Shown: positions 1-8,700 of the stretch, piece by piece
Layout of the letters: each line of letters starts with the position of its first letter
Position numbering within the stretch: the stretch's first letter is position 1
Assembly (NCBI RefSeq): GCF_014851805.1
Contig: NZ_JACVAK010000001.1
Coordinates: 930,001 to 994,000 of the forward strand
Length of the DNA stretch: 64,000 nt
Direction of reading: 5' to 3'
From: Pseudoxanthomonas sp. PXM02
GTDB lineage: Bacteria; Pseudomonadota; Gammaproteobacteria; Xanthomonadales; Xanthomonadaceae
Notes under the pieces: generated by a model
Databases searched by the model: none
What the model saw: the letters and a program-made list of their open reading frames with translations, nothing else
What the model was told of the DNA's origin: nothing
Program-made: the position numbers and the translations under genes

Positions 1-951
1 GTGCGCAACCGCGCCCTGCTGGACGGCATGGAAACCGGGCTCGCGCGCCTGGGCGGCTGGGCACTGCGCAGCTGGCATGCGCTCCGCCGCAACACGCGCG
101 AAGGCAGCCGTCGCAACATCGCCGCGCACTACGACCTGGGCAACGATTTCTTCGCGCTGTTCCTCTCGCCCGACCTGATGTACTCGTCGGCGATGTTCGC
201 CTCGCCGGAGGACGACCTGGACACCGCCTCGTTCCGCAAGCTGGACGCGGTGTGCCGGAAGCTGGCGCTGGCGCCGGGCGACCGCGTCATCGAGATCGGC
301 ACCGGCTGGGGCGGTTTCGCCCTGCATGCGGCGCGCCACTACGGCGCCCACGTCACCACCACCACCATCTCGCGCGAGCAGCACGAGCTCGCCCGCCAGC
401 GCGTGACTGAGGCCGGCCTGCAGGATCGCGTCACCCTGTTGCTGCAGGACTACCGCGACCTGCAGGGCGAGTACGACAAGCTGGTCTCCATCGAGATGAT
501 CGAAGCGATCGGCGCGCAGTACCTCGACACGTTCTTCGGCAAGCTCGGTCGCCTGCTGCGTCCCGGCGGTCAGGCGCTGCTGCAGGCCATCACCATCGAG
601 GACCATCGCTACGCGCAGGCGCGCGACTCGGTCGATTTCATCAAGCGCTTCGTCTTCCCCGGCAGCTTCATCCCGTCACTCGAAGCGATGTACGGCGCGA
701 AGACCCGCGCCAGCGACCTGCAGGTGATCCACCAGGAGGATTTCGGCCTGTCGTACGCGTACACCCTGCGCGCATGGCGGCGCCGCTTCCTGACCCGCCT
801 GCAGGACGTGCGTGCGCAGGGCTTCGACGAACGCTTCATCCGCCTGTGGGAGTTCTACCTGGCCTATTGCGAAGGCGGTTTCCTGGAACGTTCGATCGGC
901 GTGTCGCACCTGCTGATGCAGCGTCCGTCCCACGTGCAGGCGGCGGCGTGA
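1..951 (+). CDS. cfa: Cyclopropane-fatty-acyl-phospholipid synthase family methyltransferase (5' end cut by window)
   Basis: 316 residues are visible, against a usual 380-430, so the first part of the gene probably lies left of the window; the GTG at base 1 is only the edge. The visible part has the family's AHYDLGNDFF segment (about 42-51), the SAM-binding loop EIGTGWGG (98-105) and a C-terminal YCEGGFLERS segment like that of CFA synthases. Such enzymes transfer a methylene or methyl group from SAM to the double bond of an unsaturated acyl chain in membrane phospholipid. The stop TGA shares its last base with the ATG of the next gene (951), so the two are translationally coupled. A second, divergent paralogue follows at 1745. 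Whether the product is a cyclopropane or another methylated lipid cannot be told from sequence. Confidence 0.88.
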   Translation: MRNRALLDGMETGLARLGGWALRSWHALRRNTREGSRRNIAAHYDLGNDFFALFLSPDLMYSSAMFASPEDDLDTASFRKLDAVCRKLALAPGDRVIEIGTGWGGFALHAARHYGAHVTTTTISREQHELARQRVTEAGLQDRVTLLLQDYRDLQGEYDKLVSIEMIEAIGAQYLDTFFGKLGRLLRPGGQALLQAITIEDHRYAQARDSVDFIKRFVFPGSFIPSLEAMYGAKTRASDLQVIHQEDFGLSYAYTLRAWRRRFLTRLQDVRAQGFDERFIRLWEFYLAYCEGGFLERSIGVSHLLMQRPSHVQAAA

Positions 952-1748
952 TGGACCTTCTGCCTGCGCTCGCCGTCGTCTGGGGCGTGTCGCTGCTGGC
1001 CATGACCGTCGGCTGGGCGTGGCAGCGGCGACACGACAACGCCGGCATGGTCGATGTGGTGTGGACCGGTTGCGTCGGCTTCGCCGCCGTCTGGCTGGCC
1101 GTCTGTGGCGACGGCGCCTGGCAGGCGCGTGCTGCGCTCGCGATCCTCGGCGGCAGCTGGGGCCTGCGGCTGGCCATCCATCTGTGGGATCGCGTCACCC
1201 ATGAACCGGAAGACGGCCGCTACCAGTACCTGCGTGCCCACTGGCAGGGCCACCAGGGCAAGTTCTATCTGTTCTTCGCCGGGCAGTCGCTGCTGGTGCT
1301 GCTGTTCGCGCTGCCGTTCGCGGCGGTGGCGCGCAGTCCGGTCGCGACGTTCTGGCCGTGGATCGCGCTGGCGGCACTGATCGGCATCGTCAGCGTGGTG
1401 GGCGAAAGCCTGGCCGACCGCCAGCTCGCCCGCTTCCGCGCCGATCCCGCCAACCGCGGCCGTACCTGCCGCGACGGGCTGTGGCGGTACTCGCGCCATC
1501 CCAACTATTTCTTCGAATGGCTGCACTGGTTCGCCTACATCGCCCTGGCCGTGGGCTCGCCGTGGTTCTGGCTGGCCTGGAGCGGACCGCTGGTGATGTT
1601 CGTGTTCCTGCGCTGGATCAGCGGCATTCCCTTCACCGAGGCGCAGGCGCTGCGCACGCGTGGCGACGACTACCGCGAGTACCAGCGCACGACGCCGATG
1701 CTGTTCCCGTGGTTCCCGAAATCCGCCGCCAAGGAGACGACGCGATGA
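951..1748 (+). CDS. DUF1295 family membrane protein (steroid 5-alpha-reductase-like fold)
   Basis: 265 residues with about six hydrophobic segments. The C-terminal signature SRHPNYFFEW is typical of the DUF1295/isoprenylcysteine methyltransferase/steroid reductase superfamily, where it contributes to cofactor binding. Start ATG at 951 overlaps the previous stop by one base; the stop overlaps the next ATG (1745). Sitting between two CFA-synthase-like methyltransferases, it probably acts on the same acyl chains, perhaps as a reductase, but the substrate is not known. A longer reading from 774 lies inside the upstream gene and is not needed. Family call firm; function inferred only from context. 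Confidence 0.85.
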   Translation: MDLLPALAVVWGVSLLAMTVGWAWQRRHDNAGMVDVVWTGCVGFAAVWLAVCGDGAWQARAALAILGGSWGLRLAIHLWDRVTHEPEDGRYQYLRAHWQGHQGKFYLFFAGQSLLVLLFALPFAAVARSPVATFWPWIALAALIGIVSVVGESLADRQLARFRADPANRGRTCRDGLWRYSRHPNYFFEWLHWFAYIALAVGSPWFWLAWSGPLVMFVFLRWISGIPFTEAQALRTRGDDYREYQRTTPMLFPWFPKSAAKETTR

Positions 1749-2824
1749 ATGCGATGGTCGAAGAACTCGCCGCCGACCGCGCGGCCCCCGGCCTGCTCGG
1801 TCTGGCCGAACGCGGGCTGCTGCCGGATGCGCTGGTGCGCGCCGGCATCCGCCAGCTCTGCGTTCAGCGCCTGCGCGACGAAAGCGCGGGTGGCCAGGTG
1901 GCCCAGTCCGCGCAGCTGGCGCATCGCTTGCGGGCCCTCCGGCAGGGTGCGGTGGCCGTGCATACGGATGCTGCCAACCGCCAGCACTACGAAGTACCGG
2001 CCGACTTCTTCCGCCATTGCCTCGGCCATCGGCTGAAGTACAGCAGCTGCTACTACCCCACCGGCACCGAGACGCTCGACCAGGCCGAAGACGCGATGCT
2101 GGCGCTGTACGGCGAACGTGCGGCGCTGGCCGACGGACAGGACATCCTGGAGCTCGGCTGCGGCTGGGGCTCGCTGACGCTGTGGATGGCCGAGCGCTAT
2201 CCGAACGCACGCATCACCGCCGTCTCGAACTCGCACTCGCAGCGCGCCCACATCGAGGCGCAGTGCGACCAGCGTGGCCTGCACAACGTCCGCGTCATCA
2301 CCTGCGACGTCAATCAGCTGCAGCTTGAGCCCCGCACCTACGATCGCTGCGTATCGGTGGAGATGTTCGAGCATGTCAGCAACCATGCCGCGCTGATGCA
2401 CCGCATCCACGACGCCCTGCGTCCGGGTGGCGCGCTGTTCGTGCACATCTTCGTCCACCGCCACCTGATGTATCCGTTCGAGACGCAGGGCGAGGACAAC
2501 TGGATGGGCCGGCACTTCTTCACCGGCGGCATGATGCCGTCGGCCGACTTGCTGCTGTTCTTCCAGGACCACCTGCGCCTGCAGGAGCGCTGGCTGCTCG
2601 ACGGCACCCACTACCAGCGCACCGCCAACCACTGGCTGGAGAACCACGACGCGCACCGCGACGCGGTGATGGCCGTGCTGCGCGAGACCTACGGTGACGC
2701 CGCTGCGTTGTGGCACCAGCGCTGGCGCATGTTCTGGATGGCCTGTGCCGAACTGTTCGGCTACCGCGACGGCCAGGAATGGCTGGTCGCGCACTACCGC
2801 TTCCAGCGCCCCGTGGAGGCCTGA
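1745..2824 (+). CDS. SAM-dependent methyltransferase, CFA-synthase-like paralogue
   Basis: 359 residues. Start ATG at 1745 overlaps the DUF1295 stop (ATGA). The central domain carries the SAM-binding motif ILELGCGWGSLTLW and, further on, the family's SVEMFEHV segment. It belongs to the CFA synthase/mycolic acid methyltransferase group but is only distantly similar to the copy ending at 951, so this is an old paralogue and not a recent duplication. The N-terminal 70 residues are helical and lack a recognised domain. Position in a coupled run of methyltransferase, DUF1295, methyltransferase and lipocalin suggests stepwise modification of an unsaturated phospholipid acyl chain. The acyl target is inferred. 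Confidence 0.85.
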   Translation: MNAMVEELAADRAAPGLLGLAERGLLPDALVRAGIRQLCVQRLRDESAGGQVAQSAQLAHRLRALRQGAVAVHTDAANRQHYEVPADFFRHCLGHRLKYSSCYYPTGTETLDQAEDAMLALYGERAALADGQDILELGCGWGSLTLWMAERYPNARITAVSNSHSQRAHIEAQCDQRGLHNVRVITCDVNQLQLEPRTYDRCVSVEMFEHVSNHAALMHRIHDALRPGGALFVHIFVHRHLMYPFETQGEDNWMGRHFFTGGMMPSADLLLFFQDHLRLQERWLLDGTHYQRTANHWLENHDAHRDAVMAVLRETYGDAAALWHQRWRMFWMACAELFGYRDGQEWLVAHYRFQRPVEA

Positions 2825-2825
2825 C

Positions 2826-3353
2826 ATGCGCCCGCTCCCGCTCGTCCTGTTGCTGGCCGCCGTCGCGGCGACCTCCGCCTGCCGCTCGAATACCGTCAAA
2901 CCGTCGATCACCACCGCGGCGCCGGTCGATGTCGACCGCTTCATGGGCGGCTGGTACGTCATCGCCCATATTCCGTCGTTCCCCGAGCGAGACGCGTACG
3001 CCGCCGTGGAGTCGTACGCCAAGCTGCCCGATGGCCGCATCCAGACCACGTTCCGCTACCGTAAGGGTGCGCTCGATGGCCCGGAGAAGACGATGCATCC
3101 CGTCGGCACCGTGGAGCCGGACACGGGCGGTGCGGTCTGGGGCATGCAGTTCGTCTGGCCCATCCAGGCCGAGTACGTCATCGCCTACGTCGATGCCGAC
3201 TACCAGCAGACCATCGTGGGTCGCAGCAAGCGCGACTATGTGTGGCTGATGGCGCGGACGCCGCGGATTCCCGAAGCCGACTACCAGGCACGTATCCGCC
3301 AGATCGAGGCGATGGGCTACGACGTGTCGAAGATCCGGCGCGTGCCGCACTGA
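2826..3353 (+). CDS. Lipocalin family lipoprotein (Blc-like)
   Basis: 175 residues. A lipoprotein signal peptide ends in TSAC (Cys19), so the mature protein is probably an outer- or inner-membrane lipoprotein. The lipocalin N-terminal signature appears as MGGWYVIAHIP, followed by a YRKGALDG segment and alternating strands as in bacterial lipocalin Blc. Bacterial lipocalins bind fatty acids or lysophospholipids. The gene starts one base after the stop of the upstream methyltransferase (2824), so it closes the same operon. Carrying or exchanging the modified lipid is a reasonable role, by inference. Confidence 0.88.
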   Translation: MRPLPLVLLLAAVAATSACRSNTVKPSITTAAPVDVDRFMGGWYVIAHIPSFPERDAYAAVESYAKLPDGRIQTTFRYRKGALDGPEKTMHPVGTVEPDTGGAVWGMQFVWPIQAEYVIAYVDADYQQTIVGRSKRDYVWLMARTPRIPEADYQARIRQIEAMGYDVSKIRRVPH

Positions 3354-3434
3354 CGGAGCGCCTCACGCGGCATCGGGCCGCCGCGTACGGGATGGATGGG
3401 TCCCAGGAGACCCGTCCCCAAAACTTCATACGAC

Positions 3435-3551
3435 TCAGCCCGGCGAGAAGCCGCGCGTCGCCTTCTTCTCATTCTTGTCCGCGCGCTTTTCCTTCAGCGT
3501 CTTCGCGGGCTTTTTCTTCTGCTCTTTCTTCTTGTCCAGGCCCTTCGCCAT
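3435..3551 (-). CDS. Small lysine-rich protein, 38 residues
   Basis: The reading frame encodes MAKGLDKKKE followed by further KKK and EKK runs and the end RGFSPG. About 40% of residues are Lys or Arg. A GGGAG ribosome-binding site lies 8 bases before the ATG at 3551; an in-frame ATG at 3566 has none. I believe small proteins beginning MAKGLDKKKE recur in Xanthomonadaceae but could not check. The strong charge suggests binding to RNA or another polyanion; no function is known to me. It runs opposite to the lipid operon and converges on it. Confidence 0.6.
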   Translation of the reverse strand: MAKGLDKKKEQKKKPAKTLKEKRADKNEKKATRGFSPG

Positions 3552-3889
3552 CACATGCACTCCCATGGTCGTTGCGACCGCGGCGAGCATGCCACATCCG
3601 CGCACGCCCGGCGTACAGGGCGTCAGGAGGCGGGCCTCACCCGTCCTGCGGCGGGGTCAGGAACTGCTCCGTCGGGCAGGCCCGCGGACGCCACCCCACC
3701 ATGAAGAGCGCAAGTGCAGTCTCGCCTTGAGTTCTCTTCATCAGAAGCCGCTCTTTCTGAAGGGAGTATCTGTTGATGCCCTGGAACCGCTACTCCCTCG
3801 CGGCCGACATGCGCCCGGCGATCTCCTGAGCGACGACGATCGAAGGCATCGACGAACGCTCCGATCTGGAACCCTCTCCGCACCGGGCC
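3552..3889. other. Gene-free stretch
   Basis: No reading frame here has both a ribosome-binding site and a plausible protein composition; the longest, on the minus strand at 3623-3883, is rich in Arg and Gly in the way shadow frames are. I see no repeat, RNA gene or clear hairpin. Confidence 0.5.
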
Positions 3890-4300
3890 CTAAGGCCAGT
3901 TTCCCACGTAGATGTAGTACTCGCGTTCCTTGTTCGTTCCCGGCTCCAGGAATACATACAGATCGCAGAACGGGGGCTCGCTCTCGCGCTTCAGGCCACA
4001 CTCGACAAGACCGCGGCTCTGAAACTCCAGACCCGTCGGAACATTGACCGAAAGCCAATGTTTCTGAAGGCTGACCCGAAAGGTCCTGTCCGCACTGGCA
4101 AGCTTTCTTCCAGGTACGGCAATGATCACCGGGGAGGCTGAAGTGGCGTAAGCCTCGGAAAAGACGAAGGTGGGGCTCATCGGTGTGCCGTGGCCAAGCA
4201 CCTCAAAGGACTTGAACGGCGCGTCGCCGCTCTGGGCCGCGGCAGGAAGGCTGAAGACGAAGAGGATCAACAGGTTCCGCAGGAATCGGGGCACTGGCAT
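3890..4300 (-). CDS. Hypothetical exported protein
   Basis: 136 residues from ATG 4300. The first 24 residues (MPVPRFLRNL then a hydrophobic run ending PAAAQS) form a clear Sec signal peptide, which decides the start; the frame is open further upstream but without a signal. AAGGA sits only two bases before the ATG, an unusually short spacing. The mature part contains two cysteines (VECGLKRE and FCDLYVF), which could form a disulfide, and reads like a small beta-rich periplasmic domain. I do not recognise the family. It is in the same orientation as the lipoprotein gene at 4447-4992, 147 bases downstream of it. Confidence 0.65.
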   Translation of the reverse strand: MPVPRFLRNLLILFVFSLPAAAQSGDAPFKSFEVLGHGTPMSPTFVFSEAYATSASPVIIAVPGRKLASADRTFRVSLQKHWLSVNVPTGLEFQSRGLVECGLKRESEPPFCDLYVFLEPGTNKEREYYIYVGNWP

Positions 4301-4446
4301 CGTCCTTGTGCTGGGAGTGAACGGAACAGCGGGGGTTGCACGAGACATACGCGTCCGGGACATCGGTGACCTGGCTGACGATGCGCTCCGGCGTGTCAGG
4401 GTTCTCGGGTTGAGCGGGCAGGACACGGACGTCACCCGCCGAGTGC

Positions 4447-4992
4447 TTACGTGTCTCCCGGCGTCGATGAGGGCAACACGCTCTGCGACCCTTCAGTCCA
4501 ATCGAGCGGGATGGTGGCCGTTCCGGAATATCGACAGAAGCAGACGGTCGTGGTGGTGATGCAGTCCCCGCCCGACCAGTTGTAGCGGATCTTTCCCGTA
4601 CTGATGGGAGCGAGCTGCGCGGGCCACTTTGTCGACAGGGACTGGGCCAGCGCCTCGATCTTCTTCTTGCACTCCACCATGTACGGGCCGTCCACCGGGA
4701 TCTCGATGCGCTTCTCGCACGACACGCGCAGCTGATCGCCATTGCTACGGAGGGTTTCCATCGACGCAGACTGCGCATCCTCGATACCGCATCCCGGCGC
4801 CCCGGCAGAGCAGGAGGCAGGCCACGTACGGCTGGAAGTCCGTTCGATGTCCCGTTGCCCTGCGCAGGATGCGGCAAGCAGGGAAACGACGAGCAACAGC
4901 CCTGTGCGCAATGCATTTTTCAACGGCACGCTTGCAGGTACACGTGCCGATCCGCGAGGCGACTGTCGCTTGCAGGAACCCCTGGTTCGCAT
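4447..4992 (-). CDS. Hypothetical lipoprotein
   Basis: 181 residues if begun at ATG 4992, which has a good GAGGTG site five bases upstream. A hydrophobic run ends in LAASC (Cys43), a lipobox, but the n-region before it is unusually long (about 28 residues). A GTG at 4929 would give a more normal signal but has no ribosome-binding site. The mature part contains seven or so cysteines (including SCSAGAPGC and CFCRYS), suggesting disulfides. No family recognised. Together with 3890-4300 it may form a two-gene exported-protein unit. Confidence 0.6.
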   Translation of the reverse strand: MRTRGSCKRQSPRGSARVPASVPLKNALRTGLLLVVSLLAASCAGQRDIERTSSRTWPASCSAGAPGCGIEDAQSASMETLRSNGDQLRVSCEKRIEIPVDGPYMVECKKKIEALAQSLSTKWPAQLAPISTGKIRYNWSGGDCITTTTVCFCRYSGTATIPLDWTEGSQSVLPSSTPGDT

Positions 4993-5265
4993 TCCCCACC
5001 TCGATGAGTGAAAGACCTTGTTGCGGACCAACAGCATCGGATGCTGCCTGAAATGCAGACGAACACAGCGTTGTCGATCGTCTCGACGCGGGTGAGGCGT
5101 GGAACACGTCGTTAGACGGATCTCGCCGGAATGGAATGTCCAGACGCTCCTACGTGGCAGGCCATCCCCTTGCTACGAAACGATCTTAGGGTGGCCGGAG
5201 CCAGTCAACAAGCTGACGTGTCCCCCCGTTCGACGGCATGGAATGACCGCTGCCGACTATTCGTC
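4993..5265. other. Gene-free stretch left of the repeat array
   Basis: About 270 bases upstream of the lipoprotein gene at 4447-4992. It must hold that gene's promoter, but I see no convincing -35/-10 pair. No gene, RNA or strong hairpin seen. Confidence 0.5.
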
Positions 5266-5573
5266 GATACGTTGCGCTATGACGCGACACACGTGCGGTA
5301 CTGACCGGCCATACCAAGTGGTATCACCTTCGATACCAACAGGTATCAACGCTGATACCGATGAGTGTCTCCGGTCATGCTTCGGGGAGTGTCGTGTCAT
5401 AAGCACGGGTATCAACGTTCATATCGCGCCCTATGGCGCGTGACATGCAGTGGTATCAACGGCCATGTGATCGATCATGGCGCGACATACGCCGAACACT
5501 CGATCACCACTTCGCAAGACAGGGGCGATGACGTGGTTCGCATGCCAAGGCGACACGAGGCGACCTGACGGGA
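5266..5573. repeat. Degenerate 22-bp tandem periodic array with dyad-symmetric units
   Basis: The sequence GGTATCA occurs at 5320, 5342, 5408 and 5452, spacings of 22, 66 and 44, all multiples of 22. On the opposite arm GATACC occurs at 5332 and 5354, with CATACC at 5310, again 22 apart. Cut into 22-base units from 5266, all 14 units up to 5573 begin with GA or CA. The best units (5310, 5332) read GATACC, four bases, then GGTATCA, so each is an inverted repeat of about 16 bp. Other units (5266, 5420, 5464) share a TATG(A/G)CGCG or CATGGCGCG core instead. The unit length is not a multiple of three and no gene spans it. It lies 230-530 bases upstream of the sensor kinase start. Confidence 0.7.
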
Positions 5574-5798
5574 CCCGTGCCGCCGCATCGCCCGATACCC
5601 GCCGCAGGTCGCCCGACAGGCCCCGCCCCGACACTCACCCGCGTGATGGGCATCGTCCCTGACGGGTCGCGAGATATGCCGGGAAGTCGCCCATGGCAGC
5701 GCAGCACGGCGGCGTTCCGGTAGATTGCGCGCTGGCAGGACACTCGACTGCCACCGGACCTCCGTCGTTCCTACCTCCCCGCTTGGCGGTGACTGTCG
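5574..5798. other. Leader region of the propeller sensor kinase
   Basis: No gene seen. A GATACC occurs at 5594, two bases out of phase with the 22-bp array, so the array may decay into this stretch. No clear promoter hexamers recognised. Confidence 0.4.
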
Positions 5799-8700
5799 AT
5801 GATCGGATCCACCGCACCAAGGGGGCACCGTGCGCTGGCGGGTTGGCTGGCGGCCGTCCTGTCGTGCCTGTCCGCATCGCTGATGGCCACTCCGCTGCCG
5901 GACGGCGGCATCACCACCGAATGGCGGTCCATGACGATGGACGAAGGCGACGACATCGCCTTCAGTCGGGTGGAGAACGCGCAGGACTTCCTTCCAGCGC
6001 GCGTGGGCCAGATCAGCCAGGACGACCAGGGCTTCATGTGGTTCGGCACCCAGTACGGCCTGTACCGCTTCGACGGCTACGGCCACATCGCCTTTGCAGC
6101 GGATGCCCGCGACAGGCACCAGCCCGGCGGCGTTTTCGTCCACGCCATCCACAAGGACAAGGCGGGACGACTCTGGATTTCCACCGACGGCGGCCTGGAC
6201 GTCTTCGATCCCCGCGCGGGCACCTTCCGCCGCGTCCACTACGCGACCACCGCCACCGTGCCGCTGGTCCAGGCGTTCCACGAAGACCCGCAGGGGCTGA
6301 TGTGGCTCGCGACGACGGGCGGGCAGTATGCACTCGATGCGGAAGGCAGGGTGCGCTCGCATGTGCACGCCGATCCTGCCGATCCCGGCGCGCTCGCGAG
6401 CACCGACGTGCGGTTCGCCACGCGCGATCGCGCAGGCATGTTCTGGATCGGGGGCACCGCGGGACTGGAAGCCATCGATCCGACTTCGGGCCGCGTGCGC
6501 ACACGCATCCCGCTGCCGGAACCGCGCGAGATCAGCTTCATCGAAGACCGTGCCGGCGTGCTGTGGATCGCGCATGCCGGCGGCAACGGGCTTTCCTCCT
6601 TCGATCCTTCGACCCGCACGCTCGCGCACTACCGGTTCGTCGACGGCAAGGGCGCGCCTGTTCCGCGCTTCGGCATCTTTTCCGCGCTGCAGGATCGCGA
6701 CGGCGGACTGTGGCTGGGCACGGGCGGTGCCGGCCTGCTGCGGCTGGATGCCGAACAGCGGCGCGTGGTCCGTTACCGCAACAATCCCGGCGATCCGCAG
6801 AGCCTCAGCGGCGATGACGTGGCCGCGCTGTTCCAGGACCGGGACGGCGATGTGTGGGTGGCGCTGCATGGCGAACGGCTCAACCTGTTCTCGCCGCGCA
6901 AGGCGCCCTTCCACAAGCTGCCACCGCGACCGGCGTCCGTTCCCTCCCGCAGCGAGAAGATGGTCAACGCGATCCTGGAGGTGAACGAGCGGACGCTGTG
7001 GATCAGCTACCTGGGCATGCTGCTGGGGGTCGACCGGGCTACCGGGCAACGCGAAGACCTGCACCGCGCGCTGGGCCTGCAGTCGGACGTCATCGCGATG
7101 GCGAAGGATGCGCGCGGGCGGCTCTGGCTGGGCACCGTGGGCACCGGCGTCGTCATGCGCGAACCGTCCGGTCGCCTGACGCACTATCGGCACGACCCGA
7201 CCGATCCGCGCAGCCTGCCGGACGACGTGGTCAACGACATCCTGGTGGACCGGTCGCAGACGCTGTGGTTCGCGACGTGGGGCGGCCTGGCACGACTGGA
7301 CGAACGCACCGGCACCTTCGACACGCACACGCCCAAGGGACTCGACCCGAAGTACCTGACCCTGACCGACGACGGCACTGGAGCGCTCTGGCTGGGCACC
7401 CATCGCTACGGACTGCACCGGTTCGATCCGGTGACGAAGGCGTTCGATGTCTATCCGCCGACGGGTGCGCCGCGCGGCGTCAGCAACGGCCGCATCAACG
7501 CGGTGCATGTGGACCGACGTGGCACGGTGTGGGTGGGCACGCAGAACGGCCTGGACAGACTGGACCCCGCCACGGGACGGATACACGGCTACCACGCGCA
7601 GGATGGTCTGCCAGGAAACGCGGTGAGCTGCCTGCTCGAAGACGCGCGCGGTGGCCTGTGGCTGGGCACCAACAACGGCATCGCGCGACGGGACGCCGCG
7701 AGCGGGAAGATGCAGGGTTACTCGCGCAGCGATGGACTGCCGGGCGTGGATTTCACCGGCTGGGGTACGTGCCACCGCGGTGCGAGCGGCACGATGTACT
7801 TCGGTGGTTTCTCGGGAGGCACGGCGTTCCTGCCGGACCAGGTGCGCGCGCAGGGACAGGTGCCCTCCGTGGCGCTGACGGACCTGACGGTCGCCGGCCG
7901 CAGGTTTTCTGCCGGCACGACGGCTGCGCAGCCGCAGGTGCTGCCGGTGCCGGAGGCGCTGGCGTTGCCGTACTCGCGGAACTCGTTCACCGCCGGCTTC
8001 GCGGCGTTGCGTTACGCCAATCCTTCCGCGATCGACTACCGCTTCCGCCTGGCGGGACTGGAAAAGGACTGGCACGTGGTCGGCAGCGACCGGCGCGTGG
8101 CCGCGTACAACTCGCTACCGCCCGGGGATTACCGGCTGGACGTGCAGGCCTCCGTCGGCGGAGGCGACTGGTCCGACAGCACGTCGCTGGCACTGACGAT
8201 CCTGCGCCCGTGGTGGCAGGCCATGTGGTTCCATCTGCTGGTCGGACTGCTGTTGGTCGGCGCGGTGTTGCTCGCCTACCGGTTGCGCGTTCGGCAGGTG
8301 ATGCAGCGTTTCGAGATACGCCTGGACGAACGCGTGGCCGAGCGCACGCGGATCGCGCGCGAGTTGCACGACTCCCTGCTGCAGGGTTTCCACGGCCTGA
8401 TGTTCCGGCTGCAAGCGGTACGCAACCTGCTCCCCGCACGTCCCGATGACGCCGCCGCGGTGCTGGACGAAGCCTTGCGACGCGGCGACGACACCGTGGC
8501 GATGGCGCGCGAGGCCGTGACCGACCTGCGCACGTTCGGCACCGGCACCCTGGATCTGGAAGCGGCGCTGCGGATGATGGTGGACGACGTGGCCGCGCCT
8601 TACCGCGACGATCCGCCCGAATGCCGCATCACCGTGGAAGGGACACCCCACCCGATGATTCCGCTCGTGCGCGACGACGTGCTGCAGATCGCGCGCGAAG

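Noticed and set aside
3623-3883. 86-codon minus-strand reading frame
   Set aside because: Arg/Gly-rich, no ribosome-binding site, no recognisable pattern.
5099-5443. Plus-strand 114-codon reading frame over the repeat array
   Set aside because: No ribosome-binding site; the 22-base periodicity is not a multiple of three, so the repeats are not coding repeats.
5266-5573. CRISPR array
   Set aside because: Units are only 22 bases with no constant repeat and distinct spacer, and no cas genes are near; the pattern is a degenerate tandem repeat with internal dyads.
5475-8075. 866-codon minus-strand reading frame opposite the propeller sensor kinase
   Set aside because: Arg/Ala/His/Gln-rich composition typical of an antisense frame in high-GC DNA; no ribosome-binding site or domain; the plus strand encodes a well-defined kinase.
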